Shown piece after piece: positions 34,149 through 42,906 of a DNA stretch of 64,000 bases. The stretch comes from CALACW01 sp963627915 (lineage in GTDB: Bacteria; Bacillota; Clostridia; Oscillospirales; Acutalibacteraceae): assembly GCA_963627915.1 (NCBI GenBank), contig CAVGCY010000067.1, forward strand, positions 1 through 64,000, read 5' to 3'. The translations under genes were made by a program, and so were the position numbers. How positions within the stretch are numbered: the stretch's first letter is position 1; each line of letters opens with the position of its first letter. Under the pieces are notes generated by a model, which was not told the origin of the DNA, did not search any database, and was given only the letters and a program-made list of their open reading frames with translations.

Positions 34149-35594
34149 TTGATAAGAGATAAATATGAACTTATGACAGATTTTTATCAGTTCTCCATGG
34201 CAAACGGTTTTGTCGATAACGGTATTGACTCGACCGAGGTCTGGTTTGACATGTTTTTCAGGCCGAGCGATAAAATCGGCGGATTCTGCGTCATGGCGGG
34301 GCTTAAGGAGCTGTGCGAATATCTTGAAAACCTCAAATTCGACGATGATGATATCGCTTTTCTCAAAAGCAGGGGAATTTCCGATTCGCTTGCGGAGTAT
34401 TTAAGAACGTTTAAATTCGAGTGCGACGTCTGGGCTGTTCCCGAGGGAACGCCGATATTCCCCGGAGAACCCGTCGTAAAGGTTCACGGCCCGATAATAC
34501 AGGCGAGTTTTATAGAATCCATGGTTCTTTTAAGTATTAATCATCAGACGCTTATCGCCACCAAGGCAAACAGAGTTGTACGTGCGGCTCACGGCAGGGG
34601 CGTTGTGGAGTCGGGAACAAGACGCGCTCACGGCGCGGACGCCGCGATTAACGGCGCTCGGGCCGCATATATAGGCGGCTGCACGGCGACGACAAACGCG
34701 CTTGCGGCGGAGAAGTACTCGATTCCGCTTTACGAGGGTATGAGCCATACGTGGATTCAGATGTTTGATTCGGAGTATGAGGCTTTCTGTGCGTATGCTA
34801 AAGAAAATCCCGAAGGATGCGTGCTTCTCGTCGATACGTACGATACCGTAAATTCGGGTGTTCCGAATGCGATTAAAACGTTTAACGATATTCTTATTCC
34901 TATGGGCGTACGTCCTAAGGGAATAAGAATAGACAGCGGGGACCTTGCTTATCTTTCCAAGAAAATCAGGAAAATGCTTAATGAAGCGGGATTCCCCGAC
35001 TGCGACATATACGCGTCAAATTCGCTTGATGAGCATATAATAATGGAAATGCTTCAGCACGGGGCTAAGATTGATGAATTTCTGGTCGGTGAGAGAATGA
35101 TAACCTCCGCCGATTCGCCCGTATTCCCCGGAGTTTACAAGCTGTCGGCGATTAAGAAGAACGGTGAAATTATTCCCAAAATCAAAATAAGCGAAAACGT
35201 AGCAAAAATTACAACTCCGTATCCCAAAAAGCTGTGGAGGCTTTTCGATATGGAAACGGGAAAGGCAATCGCGGATCTTTTGACTCTTGAGGACGAGGAT
35301 GTTTCAAAGATGAGCGAATATGAGCTTTTCGACCCGGATTACAGGTGGAAGAAAAAGACAGTTTCGGATTTCGTCGCAAGACAGCTTCTCGTTCAAGTCT
35401 ACGAAAAGGGCAGACTTGTCTATAATTTTCCGCCGCTTGACGACGTTCGGACTTACTGCGCACAGCAGGTCGATACGCTTTGGGAGGAAGTGCTGAGATT
35501 CGAGTATCCGCATAATTATTATGTCGATCTTTCGGAAAAGCTTTGGAACGAAAAACAGAGACTTATCGCTTCCTGCCGCGACATAAACAACTGA
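34149..35594 (+). CDS. pncB: Nicotinate phosphoribosyltransferase
   Basis: 481 residues, the long bacterial form. It begins with YELMTDFYQFSMANGF, close to the family N-terminus; VVESGTRRAHGADAAINGARAAYIGG carries the conserved RR/H phosphoribosyl region, and IRIDSGDLAYLSKKIR is the substrate motif. It makes nicotinate mononucleotide from nicotinate and PRPP for NAD salvage. TTG start, with GAGGTGAT upstream; the next ATG would remove part of the conserved N-terminus. Transcribed alone. Confidence 0.94.
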   Translation: MIRDKYELMTDFYQFSMANGFVDNGIDSTEVWFDMFFRPSDKIGGFCVMAGLKELCEYLENLKFDDDDIAFLKSRGISDSLAEYLRTFKFECDVWAVPEGTPIFPGEPVVKVHGPIIQASFIESMVLLSINHQTLIATKANRVVRAAHGRGVVESGTRRAHGADAAINGARAAYIGGCTATTNALAAEKYSIPLYEGMSHTWIQMFDSEYEAFCAYAKENPEGCVLLVDTYDTVNSGVPNAIKTFNDILIPMGVRPKGIRIDSGDLAYLSKKIRKMLNEAGFPDCDIYASNSLDEHIIMEMLQHGAKIDEFLVGERMITSADSPVFPGVYKLSAIKKNGEIIPKIKISENVAKITTPYPKKLWRLFDMETGKAIADLLTLEDEDVSKMSEYELFDPDYRWKKKTVSDFVARQLLVQVYEKGRLVYNFPPLDDVRTYCAQQVDTLWEEVLRFEYPHNYYVDLSEKLWNEKQRLIASCRDINN

Positions 35595-35631
35595 ACGCAA
35601 CGACAAAGTCAACTAAAATGTCACGTTTATA

Positions 35632-35660
35632 TTGACTAAACGTTCATATAGTGATAGAAT
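35632..35660 (+). promoter_or_regulatory. Promoter of the PP2C-like gene and probably glmU-pth-mfd
   Basis: TTGACT, 17-base spacer, TAGAAT, 44 bases before the ATG at 35705. Confidence 0.75.
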
Positions 35661-35704
35661 AAGATGTTAAAAAATGCCGTAAATACAGGATCGGAGGAGA
35701 AAAT

Positions 35705-37111
35705 ATGTCCGTAGTTTCGATAGAAACCGCCGCAATTTCAAAGAGCAGGCTTAAAAAAGGCTTCAACGGAGACAGCATAAATCTTAACCGCAGAATTTCG
35801 TCAATCGATGAGATGAATACGGGTTACAGAGCAGCCGGAACGGTCAATCCGCCGTGCGTGTGCGCTGTCGTTTCGTCTGTCATAAAGGGTGTTTCGGCAG
35901 GTGCGGTTACAGCTTTCGACGATTATTCCCACAGAATTTATACTCAGAGAACGAATGCATACGAAGCGTTTAAAAAATACGCGGACGATATGACTTCCGT
36001 TTCAACGGAGTGCGGAGACGGCAATGTTTCAATAGCGTGCGTGTGTATTTTTTCCGACAGAATCCTTGTTTCGTCCGTCGGAAACGCAAAAATATTTTTC
36101 TGCAGCGCCGGCAAGGCTCAGCTTCTTTCGCACGACGGCGAATTTATGTTTACGGACCTTACCGAACTCGGCGCGGACGGAGGATACATAGCCGTTTTCG
36201 GTGCGGAATGCTCGGAGTTTGCGGATGAAAAGCTCGTTGAAAAAGCGGCGTTCGGCGGAAAAGATATAAAATCAGTCGGAAAATCCGCTTTTATAGCATT
36301 GAGCAAAAGGTCGCCCGACGCCGATATTACGGGAGTATTTTTTAAATTTACCGCCGATGATTCGGATGACGCGGATGAGTTTATTCCCGCGGTTTCGTCC
36401 GTCGGTGAAAATGAAAGCGGAGAAAATGACGTTACTCCCGACGCCGGTAATTCGGGTGTGAAGCCGGTTAAAGAAGAGCCGGAAATTAACGAAGAAAACG
36501 AAAGCGCGGTTTTCGTTTCGGATTCTTATGACGCGGATGAAGAATACGACGGCGGCGAAAACAAAAAGAAAAAGCCGGGCAATAAGCTTAAGACGCTTAT
36601 ACCGTTTATAATACTGCTCCTGCTTGTGGCTGGCGTAAGCGCGTATTTTACAGTGACAAAAGATAAGGATGACAAACCGACCGTTTCGGACGTTCCCTCG
36701 GAGGCTGTCAATGCGTCGATTGAGGATGACAGCGTTACAAAGCGCGATTCTTCTGCAACCGAAAAGGAGACGACGACCGCGCCGGAAACCACGACGAAGA
36801 AGGAGACGACGACTAAGAGAACGAGCGAAACAACGACGCGCAGAACTCAGAGTGAGAGAACGACCGAGAAACCGAGGTCGACAACGACAGAAAAGCCGAC
36901 GGAAGCCGCCGCGGAAACGACGACCGAGAAGCCGACGGACGCTCCGGCCGAAACGACGACCGAGAGGCCGACGGACTCTCCCGCCGAAACGACGACCGAG
37001 AAGCCGACGGACGCTCCCGCAGAAACGACTGCCGCGCCGACGACAGAGGCTCCGACCGTTCCGACTACGAGAATTACCGACCAGGGCAATAACGAGAAGC
37101 CGGACGTATAA
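35705..37111 (+). CDS. Degenerate PP2C-like membrane protein with Thr/Pro/Glu-rich tail
   Basis: 468 residues. Residues about 40-230 follow the order of bacterial PP2C phosphatases: VCAVVSSVIKG where VADGMGG is expected, GNVSIACVCIF for the GTTL strand, ILVSSVGNAKIFF for the GDSR block, and GGYIAVFGAEC for the TDG block. The metal-binding Asp residues are absent, so activity is unlikely. An acidic linker (about 230-285), one membrane helix (about 295-315) and a Thr/Glu/Pro-rich tail with 12-residue repeats follow. GGAGG precedes the ATG. It is upstream of glmU, which hints at a wall-related signalling role. The PP2C relation is my reading of the pattern. Confidence 0.6.
   Translation: MSVVSIETAAISKSRLKKGFNGDSINLNRRISSIDEMNTGYRAAGTVNPPCVCAVVSSVIKGVSAGAVTAFDDYSHRIYTQRTNAYEAFKKYADDMTSVSTECGDGNVSIACVCIFSDRILVSSVGNAKIFFCSAGKAQLLSHDGEFMFTDLTELGADGGYIAVFGAECSEFADEKLVEKAAFGGKDIKSVGKSAFIALSKRSPDADITGVFFKFTADDSDDADEFIPAVSSVGENESGENDVTPDAGNSGVKPVKEEPEINEENESAVFVSDSYDADEEYDGGENKKKKPGNKLKTLIPFIILLLLVAGVSAYFTVTKDKDDKPTVSDVPSEAVNASIEDDSVTKRDSSATEKETTTAPETTTKKETTTKRTSETTTRRTQSERTTEKPRSTTTEKPTEAAAETTTEKPTDAPAETTTERPTDSPAETTTEKPTDAPAETTAAPTTEAPTVPTTRITDQGNNEKPDV
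36878..37021 (+). repeat. Tandem 36-base coding repeat (12-residue units)
   Basis: Four successive in-frame units of 36 bases, of the type ETTTEKPTDAPA, starting at 36878, 36914, 36950 and 36986, with a fifth partial unit after 37021. Units 2-4 are nearly identical at DNA level, suggesting recent expansion and possible length variation between strains. Encodes an extended, probably surface-exposed or glycosylated stalk. Confidence 0.85.
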
Positions 37112-37173
37112 TATATATAATTGAAAAAACAACTGAATAAATACATATATACATATATAAAGGTGATATATTT

Positions 37174-38556
37174 ATGAGAAACTGTTCTGTAATCCTTGCC
37201 GCCGGACAGGGAACGAGGATGAAAACGACAAAGCCCAAGGCGATGACTCAGGTTCTTTTTAAGCCTATGCTCGACTGGGTTATAGGCGCGACTCGGAATG
37301 CGAATATTAAGGATATCTGCGTCGTTACGGGGCATGCCGCCGAGGACATAGAAAACCATCTGTCGGACGATATTTCGGTTGTCCGTCAGAGAGAGAGAAA
37401 GGGTACGGGTCATGCCGTTATGCAGGCGGCGGACTTTATAAAGGCTCATTCGGGCGGAAACGTTCTTATATTAAACGGCGACGCTCCGTTCATAGACTCG
37501 GATACCATTGCCATGGCTCTCGGTTATCACTGCGAAAACAATGCTTCGGCAACGGTTATATCCGCTCACGTTGACAATCCGTACGGTTACGGCAGAATAG
37601 TCAGAGACAGGAGCGGAGCTATAAAATCCATCGTCGAGCAGGCGAGCGCGGACGAAAAAACACAGCTTATAAACGAGGTAAATTCCGGCGCATACTGGTT
37701 CAACGCCGATATTCTCCTCGATACGTTAAATAAAATAACTCCCGACAACTCAAAGGGTGAATATTATCTCACGGACGCTATCGATATTATATTAAAATCG
37801 GGCAAAAAGGCATGCGCCTTCGCGGCTGAGAATCCTAACGCCGTACTCGGCGCGAATACGAGGGTTCAGCTAAATCAGTTAAACGAAATTGCCAGAAGGA
37901 ATATACTTGAAAAGCTTATGCTTGACGGCGTTGATATCCCGTGCACGGACGGTATTATAATAGGACCGGACGTTGAAATTGACGGAGATACCGAGATTCT
38001 TCCGAATACAATAATAAGAGGAAACGTAAAAATCGGCTCAAACTGCGTTATAGGTCCCAATTCGTTTGTTGAAAACGCGGTTATAGGCTCGGGCGTAACG
38101 TTTAATAATTCACAGATAAGAAATGCCGAAATAAAGGACGGTGCGTCGATAGGACCGTTCGTTCAGATAAGACCGAATTCATTAATCGGAGACGGCGCGC
38201 ATCTCGGTAACTTTGTCGAAGTTAAAAATTCGTCCGTCGGCAGCAATACCCACGTTTCGCACCTTACCTATGTCGGCGATTCGGATGTCGGCAGCGGCGT
38301 AAATTTCGGCTGCGGAGTTGTTACCGTAAACTTCAACGGAAAGGATAAGAACCGCTGTACGATTAAGGACGGCGCGTTTATCGGCTGCAATACAAACCTT
38401 ATCGCTCCCGTGACGGTCGGAGAGTACGCATATACCGCGGCCGGTTCGACGATTACGGATGACGTTCCGGATAAATCGCTCGGTATCGGCAGGGCAAAGC
38501 AGGTTAACAAGGACGGCTGGGCGTCAAGAAAACAGCCGTACAGAAAGAAAATATAA
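37174..38556 (+). CDS. glmU: Bifunctional GlmU: GlcNAc-1-P uridyltransferase / glucosamine-1-P acetyltransferase
   Basis: 460 residues. N-terminal pyrophosphorylase domain with LAAGQGTRMKTTKPKAM (9-25), GTGHAVMQA and LNGDAPF; C-terminal left-handed beta-helix from about residue 250 with hexapeptide repeats and YVGDSDVGSGVNFGCGVV of the acetyltransferase site. It makes UDP-GlcNAc for peptidoglycan and teichoic acids. AAAGGTGAT precedes the ATG. pth and mfd follow as in many Firmicutes; the usual prs between glmU and pth is absent. Confidence 0.96.
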   Translation: MRNCSVILAAGQGTRMKTTKPKAMTQVLFKPMLDWVIGATRNANIKDICVVTGHAAEDIENHLSDDISVVRQRERKGTGHAVMQAADFIKAHSGGNVLILNGDAPFIDSDTIAMALGYHCENNASATVISAHVDNPYGYGRIVRDRSGAIKSIVEQASADEKTQLINEVNSGAYWFNADILLDTLNKITPDNSKGEYYLTDAIDIILKSGKKACAFAAENPNAVLGANTRVQLNQLNEIARRNILEKLMLDGVDIPCTDGIIIGPDVEIDGDTEILPNTIIRGNVKIGSNCVIGPNSFVENAVIGSGVTFNNSQIRNAEIKDGASIGPFVQIRPNSLIGDGAHLGNFVEVKNSSVGSNTHVSHLTYVGDSDVGSGVNFGCGVVTVNFNGKDKNRCTIKDGAFIGCNTNLIAPVTVGEYAYTAAGSTITDDVPDKSLGIGRAKQVNKDGWASRKQPYRKKI

Positions 38557-38572
38557 AAGGTAATTACAGCAA

Positions 38573-39208
38573 ATGGCTTTTTTTAAGAAAAAAAAAGAGG
38601 AAAGCTTTTCGTCTCCCGTTTTCGGCAAGGTTGAATATATAATAGCCGGACTTGGGAATCCCGGCAAACAGTATGAGTTTTCACGTCATAACGCCGGATT
38701 TCTTTGTCTTGACATTTTGTCGAACAGATATTCATTCAGAACCGACAGAATTAAATTTAACGCTCTGTGCGCCGACGTTATGATAAGCTCAAAACGCTGT
38801 CTTGTAATGCGTCCGCAGACATATATGAATCTGAGCGGAGACGCGGTAAAAGCCGCCGCGGATTTCTATAAAATACCGAGCGAACGGGTTATCATAATTT
38901 ATGACGATATCGATCTGCCCGTCGGCGCTCTCCGTATTAGGCGCAAGGGTTCTGCGGGCGGACATAACGGAATAAAAAGTATAATTTCAAGACTCGGAAC
39001 GGATGAGTTTCCGAGACTTAAAATAGGTGTGGGCGCAAAGCCCGATCCCGATTACGATTTGAAGGATTATGTGCTCGGAACGTTTTCCAAAGCGGATCGG
39101 GAGATTTTAAAGACTGTCATGGCAAAAGCGTGCGACGGAGTTGAAACCATAATTTCCGCCGGGGTGGATAAGGCTATGGCAGAGTGTCAGATATCAAAAA
39201 AACAATAA
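38573..39208 (+). CDS. pth: Peptidyl-tRNA hydrolase
   Basis: 211 residues. AGLGNPGKQYEFSRHNAGF carries the catalytic His, MRPQTYMNLSG the Asn, IYDDIDLPVG the Asp, and GSAGGHNGIKSI the second Asn. It releases peptides from tRNAs dropped by ribosomes. It has an N-terminal extension of about 20 residues (MAFFKKKKEESFSS) beyond the usual start; AAAGGTAAT upstream supports this start. 16 bases after glmU. Confidence 0.95.
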   Translation: MAFFKKKKEESFSSPVFGKVEYIIAGLGNPGKQYEFSRHNAGFLCLDILSNRYSFRTDRIKFNALCADVMISSKRCLVMRPQTYMNLSGDAVKAAADFYKIPSERVIIIYDDIDLPVGALRIRRKGSAGGHNGIKSIISRLGTDEFPRLKIGVGAKPDPDYDLKDYVLGTFSKADREILKTVMAKACDGVETIISAGVDKAMAECQISKKQ

Positions 39209-39244
39209 TTTATTGTCGATAATTTATTGTTTATACGGTTTTAT

Positions 39245-39272
39245 CGGAAATTCCGTTTGTTCGGGATTTCCG
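39245..39272 (+). other. Hairpin between pth and mfd
   Basis: CGGAAATTCCG (39245-39255) and CGGGATTTCCG (39262-39272) form an 11-base stem with one G-T pair and a six-base loop. No T run follows, so it is not a standard terminator; it may be an mRNA processing or stability element between the two genes. Confidence 0.55.
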
Positions 39273-39295
39273 ACATTGCGGTTTAAGGAGTTTTT

Positions 39296-42200
39296 ATGTC
39301 GTCATTTTCCGATTTGCTAAAATCAAACAGCGAGTATAAGGAGATTCTTTCGTGCGTTAAAAAGGGTCGGCTTCCCATGGGCGTTCTCGGAGTCAGTCAG
39401 ACTCCGAAGGCGCATATCGTTCATTCCCTGTGCTCCGATACGGGCAAAAAGGCGTTGATTATTACCGCCGACGAGGCGTCCGCGGTCAGGTTCGGCGGGG
39501 ATATGGAAACTATGGGTTCAAGATGTCTGATGTATCCTGCAAGGGATTTTAATTATCGTCCTGCCGACAGCCGCTCAAGGGAGTATGAGCGCAAAAGGCT
39601 CGGAGTTCTCGAAAATATAATAAACGGCGAGTATGACGCGGTTGTCTGTTCCGTCGAGGCGGCAATGCAGCTGACTGTTCCGCGTGCGGTGCTCAGAAAA
39701 AAATCGGCTGATATAACCCTCGACAGCGAGATTTCGCCTGAAAGCGTCGTTGACGCTCTTATTTCGGCGGGATATGTGCGCGCCGATATGGTAGAGGGAA
39801 AAGGACAGTTTGCCCGCCGGGGCGCGATTGTCGATATGTTTCCGCCCGACTGCGATTATCCCGTGAGAATCGAATTTTGGGGCGACAGCGTCGACTCCAT
39901 GGCGTATTTTGACTCGATAAGCCAGCGTCGCAGAGAAAACGTCGACAGAATAAATATTACCCCCGCGTCGGAGGTAATATTTGATTCCGATGAAATTCTG
40001 AGCGATAAAATTAAAAAGCTTGCCTCGTCTTTGAGAGGAAAAAATATAACGAATGTCAGAGAGAGCCTGCTTGCGGACGCGGATAAACTTGATTCAAACG
40101 TACGAATCGGCTGTACGGACAGATATCTTCCCCTGGCGTATGAAAATCCCGAAACTGTTTTCGACTACTGTGAAAACGATATGCTTTTTATCTGCGAAAC
40201 CTCCGGCGTAAAGGAACGAAGTCTGAATATTCAGAAGCTTTCCAATGAGGACATCAAAATGATGTTCGAGGACGGAGTGCTGTGCAGGGGGCTTGACAGG
40301 TTCTTCATCAGTTCTAATGATGTCATTTCAATGTATGAAAAACGCGGCGCTGTCTATCTTGACAATTTTGCACGCGGAAGCTTCGATACTCCGGTAAAGG
40401 AGCTTATTAACATGAACGTCAGGCAGTCATCGTCCTGGGAGGGATCGCTGAAGGTTCTGCTTGACGATATCCGCCCCGATATTCAGAGAGGGTACAGAGT
40501 AATAATTCTTGCAGGCACGGAAAGGGCGGCGCAATCTCTTGCCGGGGATATTGCCGACGAGGGCGTTGACTGCATAAGCTATCCCGCAGCCCCGTCGTCA
40601 TTCCTTCACAAGAACGTAAATATAATTCCCGGCGCTCTGAGCGGCGGTATGGATTATCCGGGAGATAAAATAAAAATAATAACCCGCAGCAGATACAAGG
40701 CCGGCTCGGGAGCTAAAAAATATTCTTCAAACAGGAAACGGAAAAATGCGGATTCCCTCCACTCGATAGAGGAGCTTCACAAGGGCGATTACGTTGTTCA
40801 CAGCATTCACGGTATCGGAGTTTTCGACGGGATTGTGAATATGGACGTCGGAGGAGTTTCAAAGGATTATATCAAAATCAAATATATGGGCGCGGACGTT
40901 TTGTACGTTCCCGTAACGCAGCTTGATCTTGTTTCGAAATACATAGGTCCGCATGAGGAAAACGGCAAGCCGATGAAGCTTAACAGGCTCGGGACAAAGG
41001 ACTGGGAGAAAACGAAAACGAGAGTCCGCGCCGCCGTCAGAGATATGGCGAAGGAGCTGTTGCAGCTTTACGCGAAGCGCAGGAACACAAAGGGACATGA
41101 ATTTTCTCCCGATATCGATATGCAGAGCGACTTTGAACGCCGTTTTGAATTTGACGAAACCGACGATCAGTTAAGATGCATAAGCGAAATAAAATCGGAT
41201 ATGGAAAAGCCCTATCCCATGGACAGACTGCTGTGCGGAGATGTAGGATTCGGAAAAACGGAGGTTGCGTTGAGAGCCGCTTTTAAATGCGCCGCCGACG
41301 GCATGCAGTGCGCCGTTCTCGTTCCGACGACAATACTTGCTTTTCAGCATTATTCGACGTTGTTAAGACGCTTTGAGGGATTCCCGATTAACATCGATAT
41401 GCTTTCCCGTTTCAGAACGGCGAAGGAAATTTCAAATACAATCAAACGCGTTAAACGCGGAGAAATCGATATTATCGTAGGTACTCACCGTCTTATTTCA
41501 AAGGATGTCGAATTTAAGAATCTGGGGCTTGTAATTATAGACGAGGAACAGCGTTTCGGAGTGGCGCAGAAGGAAAAACTGAAAACAGCGTTCCCCGGTG
41601 TGGATGTGCTTACATTATCCGCAACGCCCATACCGAGAACTCTTAACATGGCTATGACCGGCATACGCGACATGTCCGTAATAGAGGAGGCGCCGCTCGA
41701 CCGTTCGCCCGTGCAGACCTACGTGCTTGAACACGATATGGGCATACTCTCCGAGGCGATTCAAAAGGAAATGCGCAGAGGCGGACAGGTGTATTATCTT
41801 CACAACAGGGTAGAGGATATAGAGGAAACCGCCGCTCAAATTCATAAGTATGTTCCCGAAGCGAGAATAGGAATCGCGCATGGTAAAATGGCTGAAAACC
41901 AGCTGTCAGAGGTGTGGAGACAGCTTCTTGAAAACGAAATTGACATTCTTGTTTGCACGACGATTATAGAAACGGGCGTGGACGTGCCCAATTGCAATAC
42001 TTTGATAATCGACAATGCCGACAGAATGGGTCTTTCTCAGCTTCATCAGATAAGGGGCAGAGTGGGCAGGTCATCGAGAAGAGCGTTTGCATATCTTACG
42101 TTCGTTAAAGGTAAGGAGCTTACCGAGATTGCGTCAAGACGGCTTGAAGCCATAAGGGAATACACGGAGTTCGGTTCCGGATTTAAAATTGCAATGAAGG

Positions 42201-42766
42201 ATCTCGAAATAAGAGGCGCGGGAAGCATTCTCGGAGCGCAGCAGCACGGACATCTCGAAGCTGTCGGATACGATATGTATCTGCAGCTTCTCTCTGAGGC
42301 TGTCGAGGGCGAGCAGACCAACTCCGAGCCTGTTGAAAAAAAGGAATGCCTCATAGATGTACGCATAGACGCGCATATTCCCGAAAAATATATAGACTCC
42401 GTTCCGCAGAGACTTTCGGCGTACAGACGTATAGCTCAAATCCGTGACGACGAAACGGCTTCGGACGTTATCGATGAATTTATAGACCGTTACGGCGAAC
42501 CGCCCGAATGCGTCAGGGGACTTGTGAGAATTGCGCTTATAAGAAACAGCGCGGTTCAAAACGGATTTTATGAGATAAAACAGAACGGCGGCAATCTTCT
42601 GCTGTATACAAACAGTATAAACATGGATATCGTCAAAAAGCTTGCGTCGGCGATGAGGGGCAGAGTTCTCGTTTCCGCCGCGAATAAGCCGTATATAAGC
42701 GTGAAAATTCCCGTAGGGCAAAGCCCCGCCGTTGTATTGTCGGAAATATTCAAAATATTGGATTGA
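39296..42766 (+). CDS. mfd: Transcription-repair coupling factor
   Basis: 1156 residues, full-length Mfd. UvrB-like N-terminal part with GQFARRGAIVDMFPP, RNA-polymerase-interaction domain (LHKGDYVVHSIHGIGVFDGI), translocase motifs CGDVGFGKTEVALRA (Walker A), IIDEEQRFGVAQKE, TLSATPIPRTL, and QLHQIRGRVGRSS (motif VI), then the C-terminal TRCF domain. It removes stalled RNA polymerase and recruits UvrA. TTAAGGAG precedes the ATG. Confidence 0.97.
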   Translation: MSSFSDLLKSNSEYKEILSCVKKGRLPMGVLGVSQTPKAHIVHSLCSDTGKKALIITADEASAVRFGGDMETMGSRCLMYPARDFNYRPADSRSREYERKRLGVLENIINGEYDAVVCSVEAAMQLTVPRAVLRKKSADITLDSEISPESVVDALISAGYVRADMVEGKGQFARRGAIVDMFPPDCDYPVRIEFWGDSVDSMAYFDSISQRRRENVDRINITPASEVIFDSDEILSDKIKKLASSLRGKNITNVRESLLADADKLDSNVRIGCTDRYLPLAYENPETVFDYCENDMLFICETSGVKERSLNIQKLSNEDIKMMFEDGVLCRGLDRFFISSNDVISMYEKRGAVYLDNFARGSFDTPVKELINMNVRQSSSWEGSLKVLLDDIRPDIQRGYRVIILAGTERAAQSLAGDIADEGVDCISYPAAPSSFLHKNVNIIPGALSGGMDYPGDKIKIITRSRYKAGSGAKKYSSNRKRKNADSLHSIEELHKGDYVVHSIHGIGVFDGIVNMDVGGVSKDYIKIKYMGADVLYVPVTQLDLVSKYIGPHEENGKPMKLNRLGTKDWEKTKTRVRAAVRDMAKELLQLYAKRRNTKGHEFSPDIDMQSDFERRFEFDETDDQLRCISEIKSDMEKPYPMDRLLCGDVGFGKTEVALRAAFKCAADGMQCAVLVPTTILAFQHYSTLLRRFEGFPINIDMLSRFRTAKEISNTIKRVKRGEIDIIVGTHRLISKDVEFKNLGLVIIDEEQRFGVAQKEKLKTAFPGVDVLTLSATPIPRTLNMAMTGIRDMSVIEEAPLDRSPVQTYVLEHDMGILSEAIQKEMRRGGQVYYLHNRVEDIEETAAQIHKYVPEARIGIAHGKMAENQLSEVWRQLLENEIDILVCTTIIETGVDVPNCNTLIIDNADRMGLSQLHQIRGRVGRSSRRAFAYLTFVKGKELTEIASRRLEAIREYTEFGSGFKIAMKDLEIRGAGSILGAQQHGHLEAVGYDMYLQLLSEAVEGEQTNSEPVEKKECLIDVRIDAHIPEKYIDSVPQRLSAYRRIAQIRDDETASDVIDEFIDRYGEPPECVRGLVRIALIRNSAVQNGFYEIKQNGGNLLLYTNSINMDIVKKLASAMRGRVLVSAANKPYISVKIPVGQSPAVVLSEIFKILD

Positions 42767-42785
42767 AATTTAGAATAATCTTACT

Positions 42786-42814
42786 TTGACAAAGCCGTAT
42801 GGCTGTGTTATTAT
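42786..42814 (+). promoter_or_regulatory. Promoter of the dockerin-protein gene
   Basis: TTGACA, 17-base spacer, TATTAT, about 90 bases before the ATG at 42907. Confidence 0.78.
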
Positions 42815-42906
42815 AGATTGGGACAATTGTTTAATTTTATTTGCTCCGTAACGCATGAAATCTGCGGCATCTTCGGAGTACTTCGGTGAAAGGTGCGTTG
42901 TGCGCT

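Noticed and set aside
36272..37132. A 286-residue Arg-rich open frame on the minus strand
   Set aside because: It is the complement of the repeat-rich PP2C-like gene. The low-complexity Arg/Gly composition comes from the Thr/Glu/Pro codon repeats, and no ribosome site is present.
42886..42906. GTG start for the dockerin protein
   Set aside because: The extra MKGALCA residues precede a standard signal peptide, and the GTG overlaps the likely ribosome binding site.
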